Below the pieces are notes generated by a model. The model had not been told where the DNA came from and did not search any database. It was given only the letters and a program-made list of their open reading frames with translations. The position numbers and the translations under genes were made by a program. Below, piece after piece: positions 7,501 to 21,135 of a stretch of 64,000 bases of DNA. The DNA is from CAVSLM01 sp963728895 (GTDB taxonomy: Bacteria; Pseudomonadota; Gammaproteobacteria; JBBQDK01). Within the stretch, counting starts at the first letter, position 1, and the number at the start of each line of letters is the position of its first letter. Where the stretch lies: positions 272,445-336,444 of the forward strand of contig CAVSLM010000008.1 in the NCBI GenBank assembly GCA_963728895.1, read 5' to 3'.

Positions 7501-9480
7501 ATGGCAATCGGTCTCAAGCGCTTCAGCGTCAAACAGGTACTGGTGGTATCCGCTACCGCGCTGCTGGTCGTCTTCGTCCTTGCAGGCGTGCTGATCCTCC
7601 GCGAGATGGATCGGGTCGATACGCAGAACTCGACGGCGCATAGACTCGGGGAGATCCTGCTGGCAGCGAAGGATGCCCAGTTTCATGCGATCCAGGTCCA
7701 GCAATTCATGACCGACGTGGCGGCGACCGGAGACCCCTCGGGGCTGCAGGACGCCGAAGCACATCGGACGGCCGGACACTCCGCCCTGCAAGAGGTCGCG
7801 GCGCAGCTGCCCGATATCGCTCCGCGCGTTGCCGATATTGCGGCGGGTCTGGATCGGCTGGACGCCGTCGGTGCGGCCATGGTGAAGGTCTACCTCGGTC
7901 AGGGCCGGGAGGCGGGCAACGAGCTGATGAAAAAACCGGACACCGGCTTCGACGATACCGTTGCTTCCGTCAGCGGGCAGCTCGAGCATCTGGTGGCCGA
8001 CCTTCAGCAGGCCAGGAACCGGCAACTGGATGCGGTGCAGCAATCCTATCGTCACGCGGAATTCGCAACGGTCGGTGCCCTGGTCGTGCTGCTGGCGCTG
8101 TTCGTCGTGGTGATGGGGCTGGTGTATCGCAAGACCATCGGGCGACTCGCGGGCCTGCAATCCGTGCTGCGCGACATTGCCGACGGCGAGGGTAACCTCA
8201 CGGTACGGGTGGATGAGTCCGGTGAGGACGAGATCGCCGACCTGGGACGGAGCTTCAACCGTTTCACGAAGAAGATCGCCGCGCTGGTTGCCGAAGTCGC
8301 CGGCGCGGTCACCCGTCTCAGCGTGGCCGGCGACCAGGTATCGAACCATACTCGTGCCAGCGCCACCGGCGTGCAGCGCATGCAAAGCGACAGCGAGCAG
8401 GTGGCCACCGCGATGAACGAGATGAGCGCCACGGTCCACGAGGTGGCGCGTAACGCCGCCAATGCCGCCCAGGCAACGCGCGAAGCGGATACGGAAACCG
8501 AGCTGGGTCGCCGGATCATGCAGGAGATGCTGGGGTCCGTCGGCGCGCTGGAGCGATCCATGCAGAATACCGGCGAGGTGATCGCCAATCTGCGGCGCGA
8601 TGCCGAGAACATCGGCGGCATCCTGGACGTGATCAGCGGTGTCGCCGAACAGACCAATCTTCTGGCGCTGAATGCCGCGATCGAGGCCGCGCGGGCCGGT
8701 GAGCAGGGGCGCGGCTTCGCGGTGGTGGCGGACGAAGTGCGCACACTGGCGCAGCGCACCCAGCAGTCCACCCTCGAGGTACAGAAGATGATCGAGCGCC
8801 TGCAGGCCGGCGCCAAGGATGCCGTCGCCGTGACCACCGCCGGTCAGACGCAGGCGCAGGCGAGCGCCGAACAGGCTGGGCGGGCCGGAGAGGCGCTCGA
8901 TTCCATCCGCGGCGCGGTGGGCACCATCAACGACATGAACACACAGATCGCGACCGCTGCCGAAGAGCACGCGGCCGTGGCGGAGGACGTGAACCGCAAC
9001 ATGCAGCACATCGCCCAGGTCGTACAGGAGGTCGCCGAAGCGACCCGCGGCACCGTGGGGAGCGAAGGGGAGCTGGCGCGTGTGGTCAGCGACCTCGGGC
9101 AGCTGGTGGGGCGTTTCAGGTACGCGAGCGATTACCGCGGCACGCTGGCCAAGGCGAAGACGGCACATCTTGCGTGGAAGACGCGCCTGCGCAGCTATCT
9201 CGATGGCGGGACCGCGCTGACCGAAGCCGAGGCCGTCTCGCACCGCGACTGCGCCTTCGGGCGGTGGTATTACGGAGAAGGTCTCGATGCGCTGGGCCGG
9301 ATCCCCGCAATGCGCGACATCGAAGCGCCCCACGCCGAGCTACACCGCCTGATCAAGGAGGTTATCAAGAACAAAAAGGACGGGCGCATGGACCTTGCCG
9401 AGCAGGCGCTCGGCAAGGTCGAGCAGCTGTCGACGCGGATCGTCGGGCTACTGGATGCGATCGGCGAACAAGCGGCCTAG
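7501..9480 (+). CDS. Methyl-accepting chemotaxis protein with C-terminal CZB zinc-binding domain
   Basis: 659 residues. TM1 is about 12-34, the periplasmic helical sensor 35-195, TM2 198-217 and HAMP about 218-270; the signalling domain carries the conserved tip EQTNLLALNAAIEAARAGEQ. The tail (about 550-655) is a chemoreceptor zinc-binding (CZB) domain: HLAWKTRLRSYLDGG with His556, then SHRDCAFGRWYYGEG and HAELHRL supply the remaining His and Cys ligands. In the family, the Cys of CxFGxW coordinates zinc and its oxidation by hypochlorous acid or similar oxidants alters signalling. A role in sensing oxidants or zinc is therefore inferred. The ribosome binding site is weak (AAGAG). Confidence 0.92.
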   Translation: MAIGLKRFSVKQVLVVSATALLVVFVLAGVLILREMDRVDTQNSTAHRLGEILLAAKDAQFHAIQVQQFMTDVAATGDPSGLQDAEAHRTAGHSALQEVAAQLPDIAPRVADIAAGLDRLDAVGAAMVKVYLGQGREAGNELMKKPDTGFDDTVASVSGQLEHLVADLQQARNRQLDAVQQSYRHAEFATVGALVVLLALFVVVMGLVYRKTIGRLAGLQSVLRDIADGEGNLTVRVDESGEDEIADLGRSFNRFTKKIAALVAEVAGAVTRLSVAGDQVSNHTRASATGVQRMQSDSEQVATAMNEMSATVHEVARNAANAAQATREADTETELGRRIMQEMLGSVGALERSMQNTGEVIANLRRDAENIGGILDVISGVAEQTNLLALNAAIEAARAGEQGRGFAVVADEVRTLAQRTQQSTLEVQKMIERLQAGAKDAVAVTTAGQTQAQASAEQAGRAGEALDSIRGAVGTINDMNTQIATAAEEHAAVAEDVNRNMQHIAQVVQEVAEATRGTVGSEGELARVVSDLGQLVGRFRYASDYRGTLAKAKTAHLAWKTRLRSYLDGGTALTEAEAVSHRDCAFGRWYYGEGLDALGRIPAMRDIEAPHAELHRLIKEVIKNKKDGRMDLAEQALGKVEQLSTRIVGLLDAIGEQAA

Positions 9481-9520
9481 GAGTGGATGCTTGCGACTGG
9501 ATGGCGGGCGAAACCACCGG

Positions 9521-10084
9521 TTACGCCCGCGACATGAACGCCCCGGTGACGGTGTTGACCTTGACGCGCTCGCCGGGCGCGATGTATTCGGGCACCTGGA
9601 TCACCAGCCCCGTCGACAGCGTCGCCGGCTTGGTGCGCGCGGCGGCGGAGGCACCGCGGATGCTGGGTGCGCAGTCGGCGATTTCCATCTCCACGGTGGC
9701 GGGTAGCTCGAGCCCGAGCACCGTTTCGTCGGCGCTCAGCATGTACAGTCCCTCCATGCCCTCGACCAGGTAGGGAAGCTCGCCCTCCAGTGCCTCGCGC
9801 TCCACGGAGTATTGTTCGAAGCTTTCGCGGTCCATGAAGGTGCAGCTCTCGCTGTCCTGGAAGAGCAGCTGCACCGGGCGGCGCGCGAACTCCACCTCCT
9901 GAACCATGTCCTCGCCCTTGTAGGTGGCGTCGACCTTCTGTTTGGTGACCACGTCGCGGTACGTTACCTTATACAGGGTATTGCCGCTGCGCGAGGAGGG
10001 CGACTTCACCTGCACCTCGCGCACCAGGCAGGTTCTGCCATCGACGGTAACCACTGCGCCGCGCTTGAGCTCGCTTGCTTTCAT
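9521..10084 (-). CDS. yeiP: Elongation factor P-like protein EfpL/YeiP
   Basis: 187 residues with the three beta-barrel domains of EF-P. The acceptor-arm tip at residues 28-37 reads SPSSRSGNTL with Arg32, where EF-P itself carries the modified lysine or arginine in a KPGKG-type loop; this SPxxR tip is characteristic of the YeiP/EfpL subfamily. The C-terminal GASAAARTKPATLSTGLVIQ is the conserved domain III segment. The protein binds stalled ribosomes between P and E sites and relieves pauses at proline-rich and some other motifs. It faces the gamma-glutamyltransferase gene divergently and converges on the CZB chemoreceptor with a 40-bp gap. A true efp gene is presumably elsewhere. Confidence 0.88.
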   Translation of the reverse strand: MKASELKRGAVVTVDGRTCLVREVQVKSPSSRSGNTLYKVTYRDVVTKQKVDATYKGEDMVQEVEFARRPVQLLFQDSESCTFMDRESFEQYSVEREALEGELPYLVEGMEGLYMLSADETVLGLELPATVEMEIADCAPSIRGASAAARTKPATLSTGLVIQVPEYIAPGERVKVNTVTGAFMSRA

Positions 10085-10255
10085 GATCGGAGTTCCGGGT
10101 AATCGTTCGCGATTCGGCCTGCCGGCGCATCGGCGGCGGCGCGCGCAGTTCTATCACAGGGCGGCTGGCTCCGCCAGCACCGCGAAGCGCTGCCGGTTTA
10201 CGCAGCTGGGGCAGCGCTCCGGGTGCGGATCGCAGTATCGATCCGGTCGCGCGCG

Positions 10256-11809
10256 GTGAGCAGCGGCGGGGTGGTGGCAGGCGGTCATCCGGCGACGGTG
10301 CAGGCGGGAGCCGAAATCCTGGAGCGAGGCGGCAATGCGTATGACGCCATACTCGCGGCGCACTTCGCCGCCTGCGTGGCGGAGCCGGTGCTGACCTCGC
10401 TGGGCGGTGGCGGCTTCCTGCTCGCCCATACGGCGGCGGGCGCGGACGTCCTCTACGATTTCTTCGTCGAGACCCCGATGCGTTGTCGCAACCTGCACGA
10501 CGTCGACTTTCGTCCCATCCACGCGGACTTCGGCACCGTACAGCAGGAGTTCCACATCGGCCGTGGTGCCATCGCCACGCCCGGCATCGTGAAGGGTTTG
10601 TTCGAAGTGCACCGTGACCTCGCCTCTCTGTCCATGCCGGCGCTGGTCGCACCGGCGGTGCGGCTCGCGCGCGAGGGCATCACGCTGAATGCCCTGCAGG
10701 CGTACATCTTCGACGTGGTGCGTCCCATCTATCTCGCCACACCCGAGGCCCGCCGGACCTACGGCAGTACGACGGGTGACCGCCTGCCGGCAGCCGGAGA
10801 GCGCCTGTGCCAGCCCGCGGTGGCCGAGACGCTGGAGCGACTGGCCGAGGAGGGAGACGAGCTCTTTTACCGCGGGGCGATCGCGGAGCGGATTGTCGCG
10901 CTGTGTGCGCAGGGCGGCCATCTCACGGGAGAGGATCTCGAAGGCTACCAGGTGCACAAGCGCACGCCGCTGCAGCTGCGCTACCGTGGCGCGCAAGTGC
11001 TGACCAACCCGCCGCCATCTTCCGGCGGTACGCTCATCGGGTTCGCGCTGGGATTGCTGGAAGCTACGGAGGTCGCGGCGCTCGGCTTCGGCAGCGCGGC
11101 CCATCTGGAGCTGCTCGCCACGGTCATGGCGCTCACCGGGGCTGCACGCCTCGAGCACGCGGTCGGCACCGAATCGGCCGCGGCGGGGTTGCTGCGACTG
11201 CTCGAGCCCGAAGCGCTGGCGCGCTATCGCGAACAGGTAAGGGGAAGACGCAGCGCGCGGCGTGGCACCACACACGTGAGTGTGATGGATGGGATCGGGA
11301 ATATCGCGAGCTTGAGCGTCAGCAACGGCGAAGGCTGCGGGGACCTGGTGCCGGGAACAGGCATCATGCTGAACAACATGCTGGGCGAAGAGGACCTCAA
11401 CCCGCAGGGATTTCACCGCTGGGCGCTGCGCGAGCGGCTGACCTCGATGATGGCTCCGAGCATCGTGCTGTGTCCCGATGGCACCGCCGTAGCCATCGGA
11501 TCGGGAGGTTCCAACCGTTTGCGCACCGCCATCCTGCAGGTGCTGGTGAATCTGATCGACTTCGGCCTGCCGCTGGCCGAGGCGGTCGATGCGCCGCGCC
11601 TGCACGTGGAATCGGAGCAGCTGAACGTGGAAGGCGGCTTCGAGCCCACCGCTCTGTGTTCACTGCTGGCGCTTTATCCGCGGCACCGCGTATGGGAAGG
11701 GCGCAATCTGTTCTTCGGTGGTACCCACACCGTGGAGCGCAGTGCCGCCGGTTTCTCCGGCGCCGGGGATCCGCGCCGCGGCGGAGTGGCACAGGTCGTG
11801 AACTTCTGA
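10256..11809 (+). CDS. ggt: Gamma-glutamyltransferase family protein
   Basis: About 517 residues from a GTG at 10256 (a GTG at 10223 is also in frame; neither has a good ribosome binding site). The N-terminal GGHPATVQAGAEILERGGNA and LTSLGGGGFLL are family signatures. RRGTTHVSVMDGIGNIAS contains the threonine at which the precursor self-cleaves and which acts as nucleophile; GSGGSNRLRTAILQVL is the oxyanion/small-subunit motif. The enzyme transfers or hydrolyses gamma-glutamyl groups of glutathione. Unlike the classical periplasmic enzyme it has no visible signal peptide and is shorter (about 580 is usual), so it may be cytoplasmic or a paralogue with another gamma-glutamyl substrate. Confidence 0.85.
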   Translation: MSSGGVVAGGHPATVQAGAEILERGGNAYDAILAAHFAACVAEPVLTSLGGGGFLLAHTAAGADVLYDFFVETPMRCRNLHDVDFRPIHADFGTVQQEFHIGRGAIATPGIVKGLFEVHRDLASLSMPALVAPAVRLAREGITLNALQAYIFDVVRPIYLATPEARRTYGSTTGDRLPAAGERLCQPAVAETLERLAEEGDELFYRGAIAERIVALCAQGGHLTGEDLEGYQVHKRTPLQLRYRGAQVLTNPPPSSGGTLIGFALGLLEATEVAALGFGSAAHLELLATVMALTGAARLEHAVGTESAAAGLLRLLEPEALARYREQVRGRRSARRGTTHVSVMDGIGNIASLSVSNGEGCGDLVPGTGIMLNNMLGEEDLNPQGFHRWALRERLTSMMAPSIVLCPDGTAVAIGSGGSNRLRTAILQVLVNLIDFGLPLAEAVDAPRLHVESEQLNVEGGFEPTALCSLLALYPRHRVWEGRNLFFGGTHTVERSAAGFSGAGDPRRGGVAQVVNF

Positions 11810-11813
11810 GCCG

Positions 11814-12947
11814 TCAGGGACGGGTCAGCAGCCGTGCGCGGATGTCGCGCGTCTCCGCCGGGGTCAGAATGCCCTCGTCCTGCAATTCCTGCAGTATCCG
11901 AAGCTGGCGCAGCCGGCGTTCCGACACGCCTGCCGCTGCGACCCCGGACTGGTTGGAGTCCAATGAATGCGCCGCCGCCGTCATGTCCTCCCCCGCCGCA
12001 CTGCCGGCGAGCGCCGCGCCACGCGCAGCCCGCGCGGGCTCCCCCGCAGGGGCCTGCAGTTCGACCGGCGATGCGGACGGCGGTGTGCCGGCGGATGTTC
12101 CGGGACGCGTTTCCATCGTTTCCTGCGGAGCTGCAACGGCGGCGGGCTGCGTGGCGCCGGCCTCCGGACGGGTGGTGCTGCTCGCGGACGGGGCAGCGGC
12201 GGGCGGCTGGGCAGACCCGGTCTGCTCCGCGGCGGCCGCAGATCCCGACTCGCTCGCACCTTCCACCGGCTGTGATGGAGCCGATGCGGCAGGTGCTTCC
12301 GTTTGCGGCGGCGATGGAGGTGCTGCAGGCATCTTTGTTCCTGTGTTCGCTGCCGGAGACGGTGTGGTCACTTCGCCGGCGGCTTGCACGTCTTGCGTCG
12401 GCTCGGTGACCTGCTCTTCTGCAGAGGCTGGCGTCTGCGCGCCCGCGCCGCCTTCTGCCGTCGCTGCCGGCGCAATGGCGGGAGGAACGGTTGCCGTCGC
12501 TTCGGTGACAGGCGCGGCGGTCCCGCTGCCAGGCGGCTGCTCGGTCGGAATCTGCGGTGCGGCGGTTACCTGCGAACCAGACGGCATGGTCCGGGCGGAG
12601 GGCGCAACCGCGGGCATAACGGGTTCCGCCGTGCCCTGTGTGGCGGAATCCGCGGAGCCTTGCGCCGATGGGCCGGGCGCTGCATAGCCGGGTGGCGGAA
12701 AAGCGGTCGGCCCATAGGGGCGCGGCACCCAGTAGCCTGGCTCGTAGCCGTAGCCGTAGCCCGAAGGCACGCGCGGATAGAGCAGCGGTCCGAAAGGCAC
12801 GGGCGGCACGGGAGCGTAGCCGGGGTGCGACAGGGACGCCGGCTCGGCGCGCGAGCTTTCCTGCTGCGCGGCGGCGGGCGCAGCGAGCGCGCTCACTGCC
12901 AGCGCCGTGGCGCAGGCGGCGTACAGGGACTTCAACCGGTGGGACAT
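11814..12947 (-). CDS. Secreted Ala/Pro/Gln-rich envelope protein with C-terminal SHOCT-like helix
   Basis: 377 residues. A signal peptide (SLYAACATALAVSALAAPAAAQ) leads into a Pro/Tyr/Gly-rich segment (PVPFGPLLYPRVPSGYGYGY...WVPRPYG), about 230 residues of low-complexity Ala/Pro/Thr/Glu/Gln sequence, and a folded-looking end, ERRLRQLRILQELQDEGILT PAETRD (about 340-375), which resembles the short SHOCT oligomerisation motif. GAGGAG lies just before the ATG at 12947. The low-complexity body may span periplasm or wall. It converges with the ggt gene (gap 4 bp). No enzymatic function is suggested. Confidence 0.7.
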   Translation of the reverse strand: MSHRLKSLYAACATALAVSALAAPAAAQQESSRAEPASLSHPGYAPVPPVPFGPLLYPRVPSGYGYGYEPGYWVPRPYGPTAFPPPGYAAPGPSAQGSADSATQGTAEPVMPAVAPSARTMPSGSQVTAAPQIPTEQPPGSGTAAPVTEATATVPPAIAPAATAEGGAGAQTPASAEEQVTEPTQDVQAAGEVTTPSPAANTGTKMPAAPPSPPQTEAPAASAPSQPVEGASESGSAAAAEQTGSAQPPAAAPSASSTTRPEAGATQPAAVAAPQETMETRPGTSAGTPPSASPVELQAPAGEPARAARGAALAGSAAGEDMTAAAHSLDSNQSGVAAAGVSERRLRQLRILQELQDEGILTPAETRDIRARLLTRP

Positions 12948-13267
12948 GGGGTTGCTCCTCTTGTCGAAAAATCGGCATGGAAGCGTGTAAGGCTTCCAGC
13001 CGGACGGCACACGCGGGATCGTTGTCACCACGGCTGTCACACAGCAGGCGCAGTTGCACGCCGCAGGGCGACGCGCTTCCCCGCGCGTCGGCGCACTCAT
13101 TATGACTCACCATGCGGGCCGCTGCCGCCCTGCACACGCCGGCGAGCGTCCGCTCGGCATCGCGCTTGTCGCCGCTGTCGTGCGCTTGCAGGAGCGCTCC
13201 AGCAGAAAGCTGCGTCCGGCCGCGCGCCGCCTTGACACTGCGCGCCGGCGGCTGGCAGACTCGCGGC
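12948..13267. other. Gap upstream of the envelope-protein gene
   Basis: 320 bp without a supported gene. It must contain the leftward promoter for the 11814-12947 gene and any rightward promoter for the small reading frame and DMT permease. I see no unambiguous boxes. Confidence 0.35.
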
Positions 13268-13360
13268 ATGTCCAGAACCGCACAGCACCGCAAAGCCGCG
13301 CTGCAGCGGGCGCCGATATGGCGTCGCCGGCTGCCCGAGGAGGAGGGCGTGCGGATCTAG
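13268..13360 (+). CDS. Possible 30-residue small protein or leader peptide
   Basis: An ATG-initiated frame encoding a basic, then acidic peptide (MSRTAQHRKAALQRAPIWRR, then LPEEEGVRI) and ending TAG. It is followed 31 bp later by a strong intrinsic terminator (13392-13427), and the DMT permease begins at 13452. The composition (no low-complexity, one Trp, clean ending) makes translation plausible but there is no clear ribosome binding site. It could be a stand-alone small gene with its own terminator or part of an attenuating leader for the permease. I cannot distinguish these. Confidence 0.35.
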   Translation: MSRTAQHRKAALQRAPIWRRRLPEEEGVRI

Positions 13361-13391
13361 CATTTCGTTTGCAGCAGCCGTGTTTTCTCCG

Positions 13392-13427
13392 AGGGCCACA
13401 GGACCGAGTTCTGTGGCCCTTCGTTTT
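13392..13427 (+). terminator. Intrinsic terminator / possible attenuator before the DMT permease
   Basis: A perfect 10-bp stem, AGGGCCACAG (13392-13401) pairing with CTGTGGCCCT (13411-13420) around a 9-base loop, followed by TCGTTTT. It ends only 24 bp before the permease start codon and lies within the region that must be its 5' leader or the end of an upstream transcript. Confidence 0.7.
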
Positions 13428-14334
13428 GTGCGTTGCGAAGAGGAGCGGGCCGTGCCGATCACCGGCGCCTATCTGGGTGTGATCCTGATCTGGTCGACCA
13501 CGCCGCTCGCCATCCAGTGGAGCGGGGCAGGCGCGGGCTTCCTGTTCGGTGTCACCGGACGCATGGTGATCGGCACACTCCTGTGTCTGACGCTGCTGTG
13601 CACCCTGCGCATGCCACTGCCCCGGCACCGTGCGGCTTTGATCACGTATGTCGCCGCGGGCCTGGGCATCTTCGGCGCCATGTCCGTGGTGCACTGGGCG
13701 GCACAGCGCATTCCTTCCGGATTGATCTCGGTGCTGTTCGGCCTTACGCCACCGGTCAATGCCGTGCTCGCCGGCCGGTGGTTGGGTGAACGCACCATGA
13801 CGCCGCATAAGCTCGCGGGCATGCTCGCCGGGCTGCTCGGGCTCGCCTGTATCTTCGGCGCCGGCTCGATCTCTCGCGCGGCAGTGCAGGGCATACTCGG
13901 CGTGTTGGTCTCGGTGCTGGTGCACACCGCCAGCACGATCTGGATCAAACGCATCGGCGCCCCCATTGCCGCCTTCGCCGTCACCACCGGCGGGCTGCTG
14001 GTGGCGACACCGCTGTTCCTCACCACCTGGTGGGCGTTCGACGGCGTCCTGCCGCAGTCGCTGGATGCGCGTGCGGCCGGTTCGATCCTCTACTTGGGAC
14101 TGTTCGGTTCGGTGCTCGGCATGATGCTCTACTACCATGCCCTGCTGCACCTCGATACCGGACGCATTGCCCTCATCACGCTGGTGACGCCGGTCACTGC
14201 GCTATGGCTGGGGCGTATGCTGAACGGCGAGCGCGTCGGCCCCGAGGTCTGGCTCGGGACCCTGCTGATCCTTGCGGGACTGGGCCTGCATCAGTGGCAG
14301 GCGCTGCGCGCCCTGTGGGCGGGCGGGCCCCGAT

Positions 14335-18689
<4,355 letters not shown>

Positions 18690-18790
18690 GGCTTCATGAT
18701 AATGGAAAGAGCGCGCCCGAGTCGGGCCGCCGGTAGCCCTCGGCAGCTATAATCGCCGGGAGCCATTGCGCCAGCGCGGGGGAAATTGCC

Positions 18791-19297
18791 ATGAACAAGC
18801 TGCTCCTGCCGTTGCTTCTGCTGTGCAGCGCCACCGCCGCCGCGGCGGAAGGTGCCCGCTTCGTACAGACGCCCTACGGCGAGCCCAAGGTCGTCTACGA
18901 CTTCTACTTCGACCACCCGGAGAAGATTTCCTCGGCGCTGTACTGGATCCGCTCGCTGATGAATCCGCTCAGCGAGGCCCCCTACAACATGGCGCCCGAG
19001 CTGATGAACATCGTGGTAGTGATCCACGGCACGGAGATTGTCACCGTGGCAAAGAAAAACTACGACCGTTACAGCGACGCCGTGGAACGCATGCGCTATT
19101 ACGCCGACCTCGGCGTGAAGTTCAAGGTGTGCGCCCTCGCCGCCCAGGATTTCGGCTACGGCGTGAAAGATTTCCAGGACTTCATCGAGGTGGTGCCTTC
19201 AGCCTTCGCCGAGCTGGTGTACTGGCAGCAGCAGGGCTATGCGTTGATTTCTCCGCAGGTGCTGTCGCGCGAAGTCTCGACGGAGGACATCCGCTAA
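18791..19297 (+). CDS. Periplasmic DsrE-family protein
   Basis: 168 residues with a signal peptide (LLLPLLLLCSATAAAAEG). The mature part follows the DsrE/DsrF-like fold: VVYDFYFDHPEKISSALYWI, NIVVVIHGTEIVTVAKKNY, VKFKVCALAAQDFGYGVKDF and VVPSAFAELVYWQQQGYALI. A Cys in KVCALAA sits where sulfur-carrier members of the family have a reactive cysteine. Exported members are common in sulfur oxidisers and methylotrophs, but their exact role is not settled; a part in sulfur handling is an inference supported by the sulfite dehydrogenase elsewhere in this window. GGGGGAAATTGCC precedes the ATG. Confidence 0.8.
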   Translation: MNKLLLPLLLLCSATAAAAEGARFVQTPYGEPKVVYDFYFDHPEKISSALYWIRSLMNPLSEAPYNMAPELMNIVVVIHGTEIVTVAKKNYDRYSDAVERMRYYADLGVKFKVCALAAQDFGYGVKDFQDFIEVVPSAFAELVYWQQQGYALISPQVLSREVSTEDIR

Positions 19298-19317
19298 GCG
19301 CGCCGCCGGTGCCGGCT

Positions 19318-19384
19318 CCGGCATCGCGCTTGCCGGAACGCGGCCCTGCGGGCCGCAATCGCGCCGCCGGGAGCGACGCTCCCA
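19318..19384. repeat. Dispersed intergenic hairpin repeat (GGCCCTGCGGGCC type)
   Basis: Two small hairpins in tandem, GCGGCCCTGCGGGCCGC and GGGAGCGACGCTCCC, separated by AATCGCGCC. The same composite recurs at about 50095-50175 and 52385-52460, with fragments at 52175-52225 and 52265-52290. Here it fills the gap between convergent dsrE-like and gshA genes and may act as a bidirectional terminator. Confidence 0.6.
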
Positions 19385-19398
19385 CGGGTGCGCGGGCT

Positions 19399-20973
19399 TC
19401 AGCTCTGCGCGAAGTAGCGTCGCAGATACTCCTCGAAGGAAATCTCGTCGGCGGCCTCCATCGCGCGCTGCTCTTCGAGGGAACGCTCGGCGAGCTCGCT
19501 GAAATAGCGCAGCTGCTCGTCGCTGATGCTGAGCGCGCGGAAATAGCGCTGGTGCTTCTGCGACATGCGCCGCGCGAAATGATAGAACCCTTCCCGCGTC
19601 TCGCGCATCTCGGCCAGCATGCGCGCCGAAGGCGTACGCTCCGGGCTGCGCACCGCCTCACGCTGCATGGCGAGCGAGTTTCGGTAGGCGCTGGAGCCGG
19701 CCTGCTGGTCGAGCAGCACGCAAAAGGGCTCCAGCGCATCCAGCACTTCCGCGGCCCAGTCGGTGAGACGCTGTGCGCGCCCGTCGCGCTGCAGCAGCAG
19801 GCCGGGCTCGCGGCCGCGCTGGGCGCTGGTGATCTCGTTGTAGTCGATGGCGTCGCGCTCCAGGGCACTGATGGGCGGGCTGCGGCTGAACAGGCACAGC
19901 AGCATGAACGCCTCCAGAAAGCGCAGCTGGTCCTCGTTGATTCCCAAGGGATCGAAAGCGTTGACGTCCAGGGAACGCAGCTCCAGATAGCGCACGCCGC
20001 GGCGCTTCAGTGCCAGGATCGGCTTCTCGTCCTTCACCAGCAGCTGCTTGGGCCGCACCGTGCTGTAGTACTCGTTCTCGATCTGCAGGATGTTGGCGTT
20101 GAGCTGCTCGTACTCGCCGTTGACCACCACGCCGATCTTCTCGTAGCCCGCGTAGGGCGTTTCGATGGCGCACTTCAGGCTGGCGATGTAGGCGTCCAGG
20201 CTGTCGTAGCAGGCCTTGATGCCGACCTCCTTCTCCCTGTTGTTCTGGTAGCCGATGTCGCCCATGCGCAGCGAAGTGGCATAGGGTGCGTAATATGTGC
20301 TGGGGTCGAGCTCGTGCAGGCTGCTGGCCTTGCCGTGCAGGAACGACTTGCATACCGCGGGCGAAGCGCCGAACAGATAAGGGACCAGCCAGCCGAAGCG
20401 CTGCAGGTTGCGGATCAGCGCGAAATAGTGCTCGGAGATGAAATCCTGCAACGGCCCGCGCTCCTGCTCGTGTTCCTGGTACACGGGCCAGAACGCCTCC
20501 GGCAGGGAGAAGTTGAAGTGCACGCCGGCGATCACCTGCATGGTGCGCCCGTAACGATGGCCCAGTCCGCGCCGGTAGACGTGCTTCATCATGCCGGCAT
20601 TGGAGCGCCCGTACCGGGCGATGGGGATGCTGGTCTCTCCCGCCACCACACACGGCATGCTGGTCGCCCACAGGAATTCCCTCCCGAGTCGGTCGTAGAC
20701 GAATTTCTGGGTATCGCGCAGGAACCAGAGCGCATCGCGCATGTCGGTGAACGGCGGCGTGATGAACTCGATCAATGCTTCGGAGTAATCGGTGGTGATG
20801 TGGGGATGGGTGAGCGCCGAGCCGAGCACCGCCGGATGCGGGGTCTGCGCGATCGAACCGTCCGGCGCCACGCGCAGGCTTTCCTTCTCCAGGCCGAGGC
20901 GGCTGCCGCTCAGCAGATGGGTCTGACCGGAATGGATGAAGCGTGCTAGGCGCTGCTCGGCGAGACGAAACAA
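19399..20973 (-). CDS. gshA: Glutamate-cysteine ligase
   Basis: 524 residues, close to the 518 of the E. coli enzyme, of the class I proteobacterial type. Recognisable segments are GLEKESLRV, the substrate-binding DYSEALIEFITPP, RYGRSNAGMMKHVYRRGL, and VIAGVHFNFSLP. The enzyme joins glutamate and cysteine in the first, rate-limiting step of glutathione synthesis, in the cytoplasm. Translation starts at a TTG (20973) with AAGGA at good spacing; no ATG lies nearby in frame. gshB is not in the window. It converges with the dsrE-like gene across a hairpin repeat. Confidence 0.95.
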   Translation of the reverse strand: MFRLAEQRLARFIHSGQTHLLSGSRLGLEKESLRVAPDGSIAQTPHPAVLGSALTHPHITTDYSEALIEFITPPFTDMRDALWFLRDTQKFVYDRLGREFLWATSMPCVVAGETSIPIARYGRSNAGMMKHVYRRGLGHRYGRTMQVIAGVHFNFSLPEAFWPVYQEHEQERGPLQDFISEHYFALIRNLQRFGWLVPYLFGASPAVCKSFLHGKASSLHELDPSTYYAPYATSLRMGDIGYQNNREKEVGIKACYDSLDAYIASLKCAIETPYAGYEKIGVVVNGEYEQLNANILQIENEYYSTVRPKQLLVKDEKPILALKRRGVRYLELRSLDVNAFDPLGINEDQLRFLEAFMLLCLFSRSPPISALERDAIDYNEITSAQRGREPGLLLQRDGRAQRLTDWAAEVLDALEPFCVLLDQQAGSSAYRNSLAMQREAVRSPERTPSARMLAEMRETREGFYHFARRMSQKHQRYFRALSISDEQLRYFSELAERSLEEQRAMEAADEISFEEYLRRYFAQS

Positions 20974-21135
20974 AAGGTGTTCCTTGTGCCACTGCGAGGG
21001 TGGATCACCGCTGCACTGGGGCCGGCGCCAGGCGGGGAAGACGCTCCTGGCCCTTGCGCATTGTAGCGCAGCGGTACCGGGGCGCGCGCCCTTTCCTGCA
21101 TGAATTCAATGACAATCCGGCGCAAGAGGTCGCGA

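Noticed and set aside
5762..9333. Long leftward frames opposite the chemoreceptors
   Set aside because: His/Leu/Gly-rich shadows of the MCP coiled coils, without start signals or domains.
13107..14150. Long leftward reading frame opposite the DMT permease
   Set aside because: It is low-complexity Gln/Arg/His-rich, has no recognisable domain, and the plus strand encodes a clear ten-helix permease.
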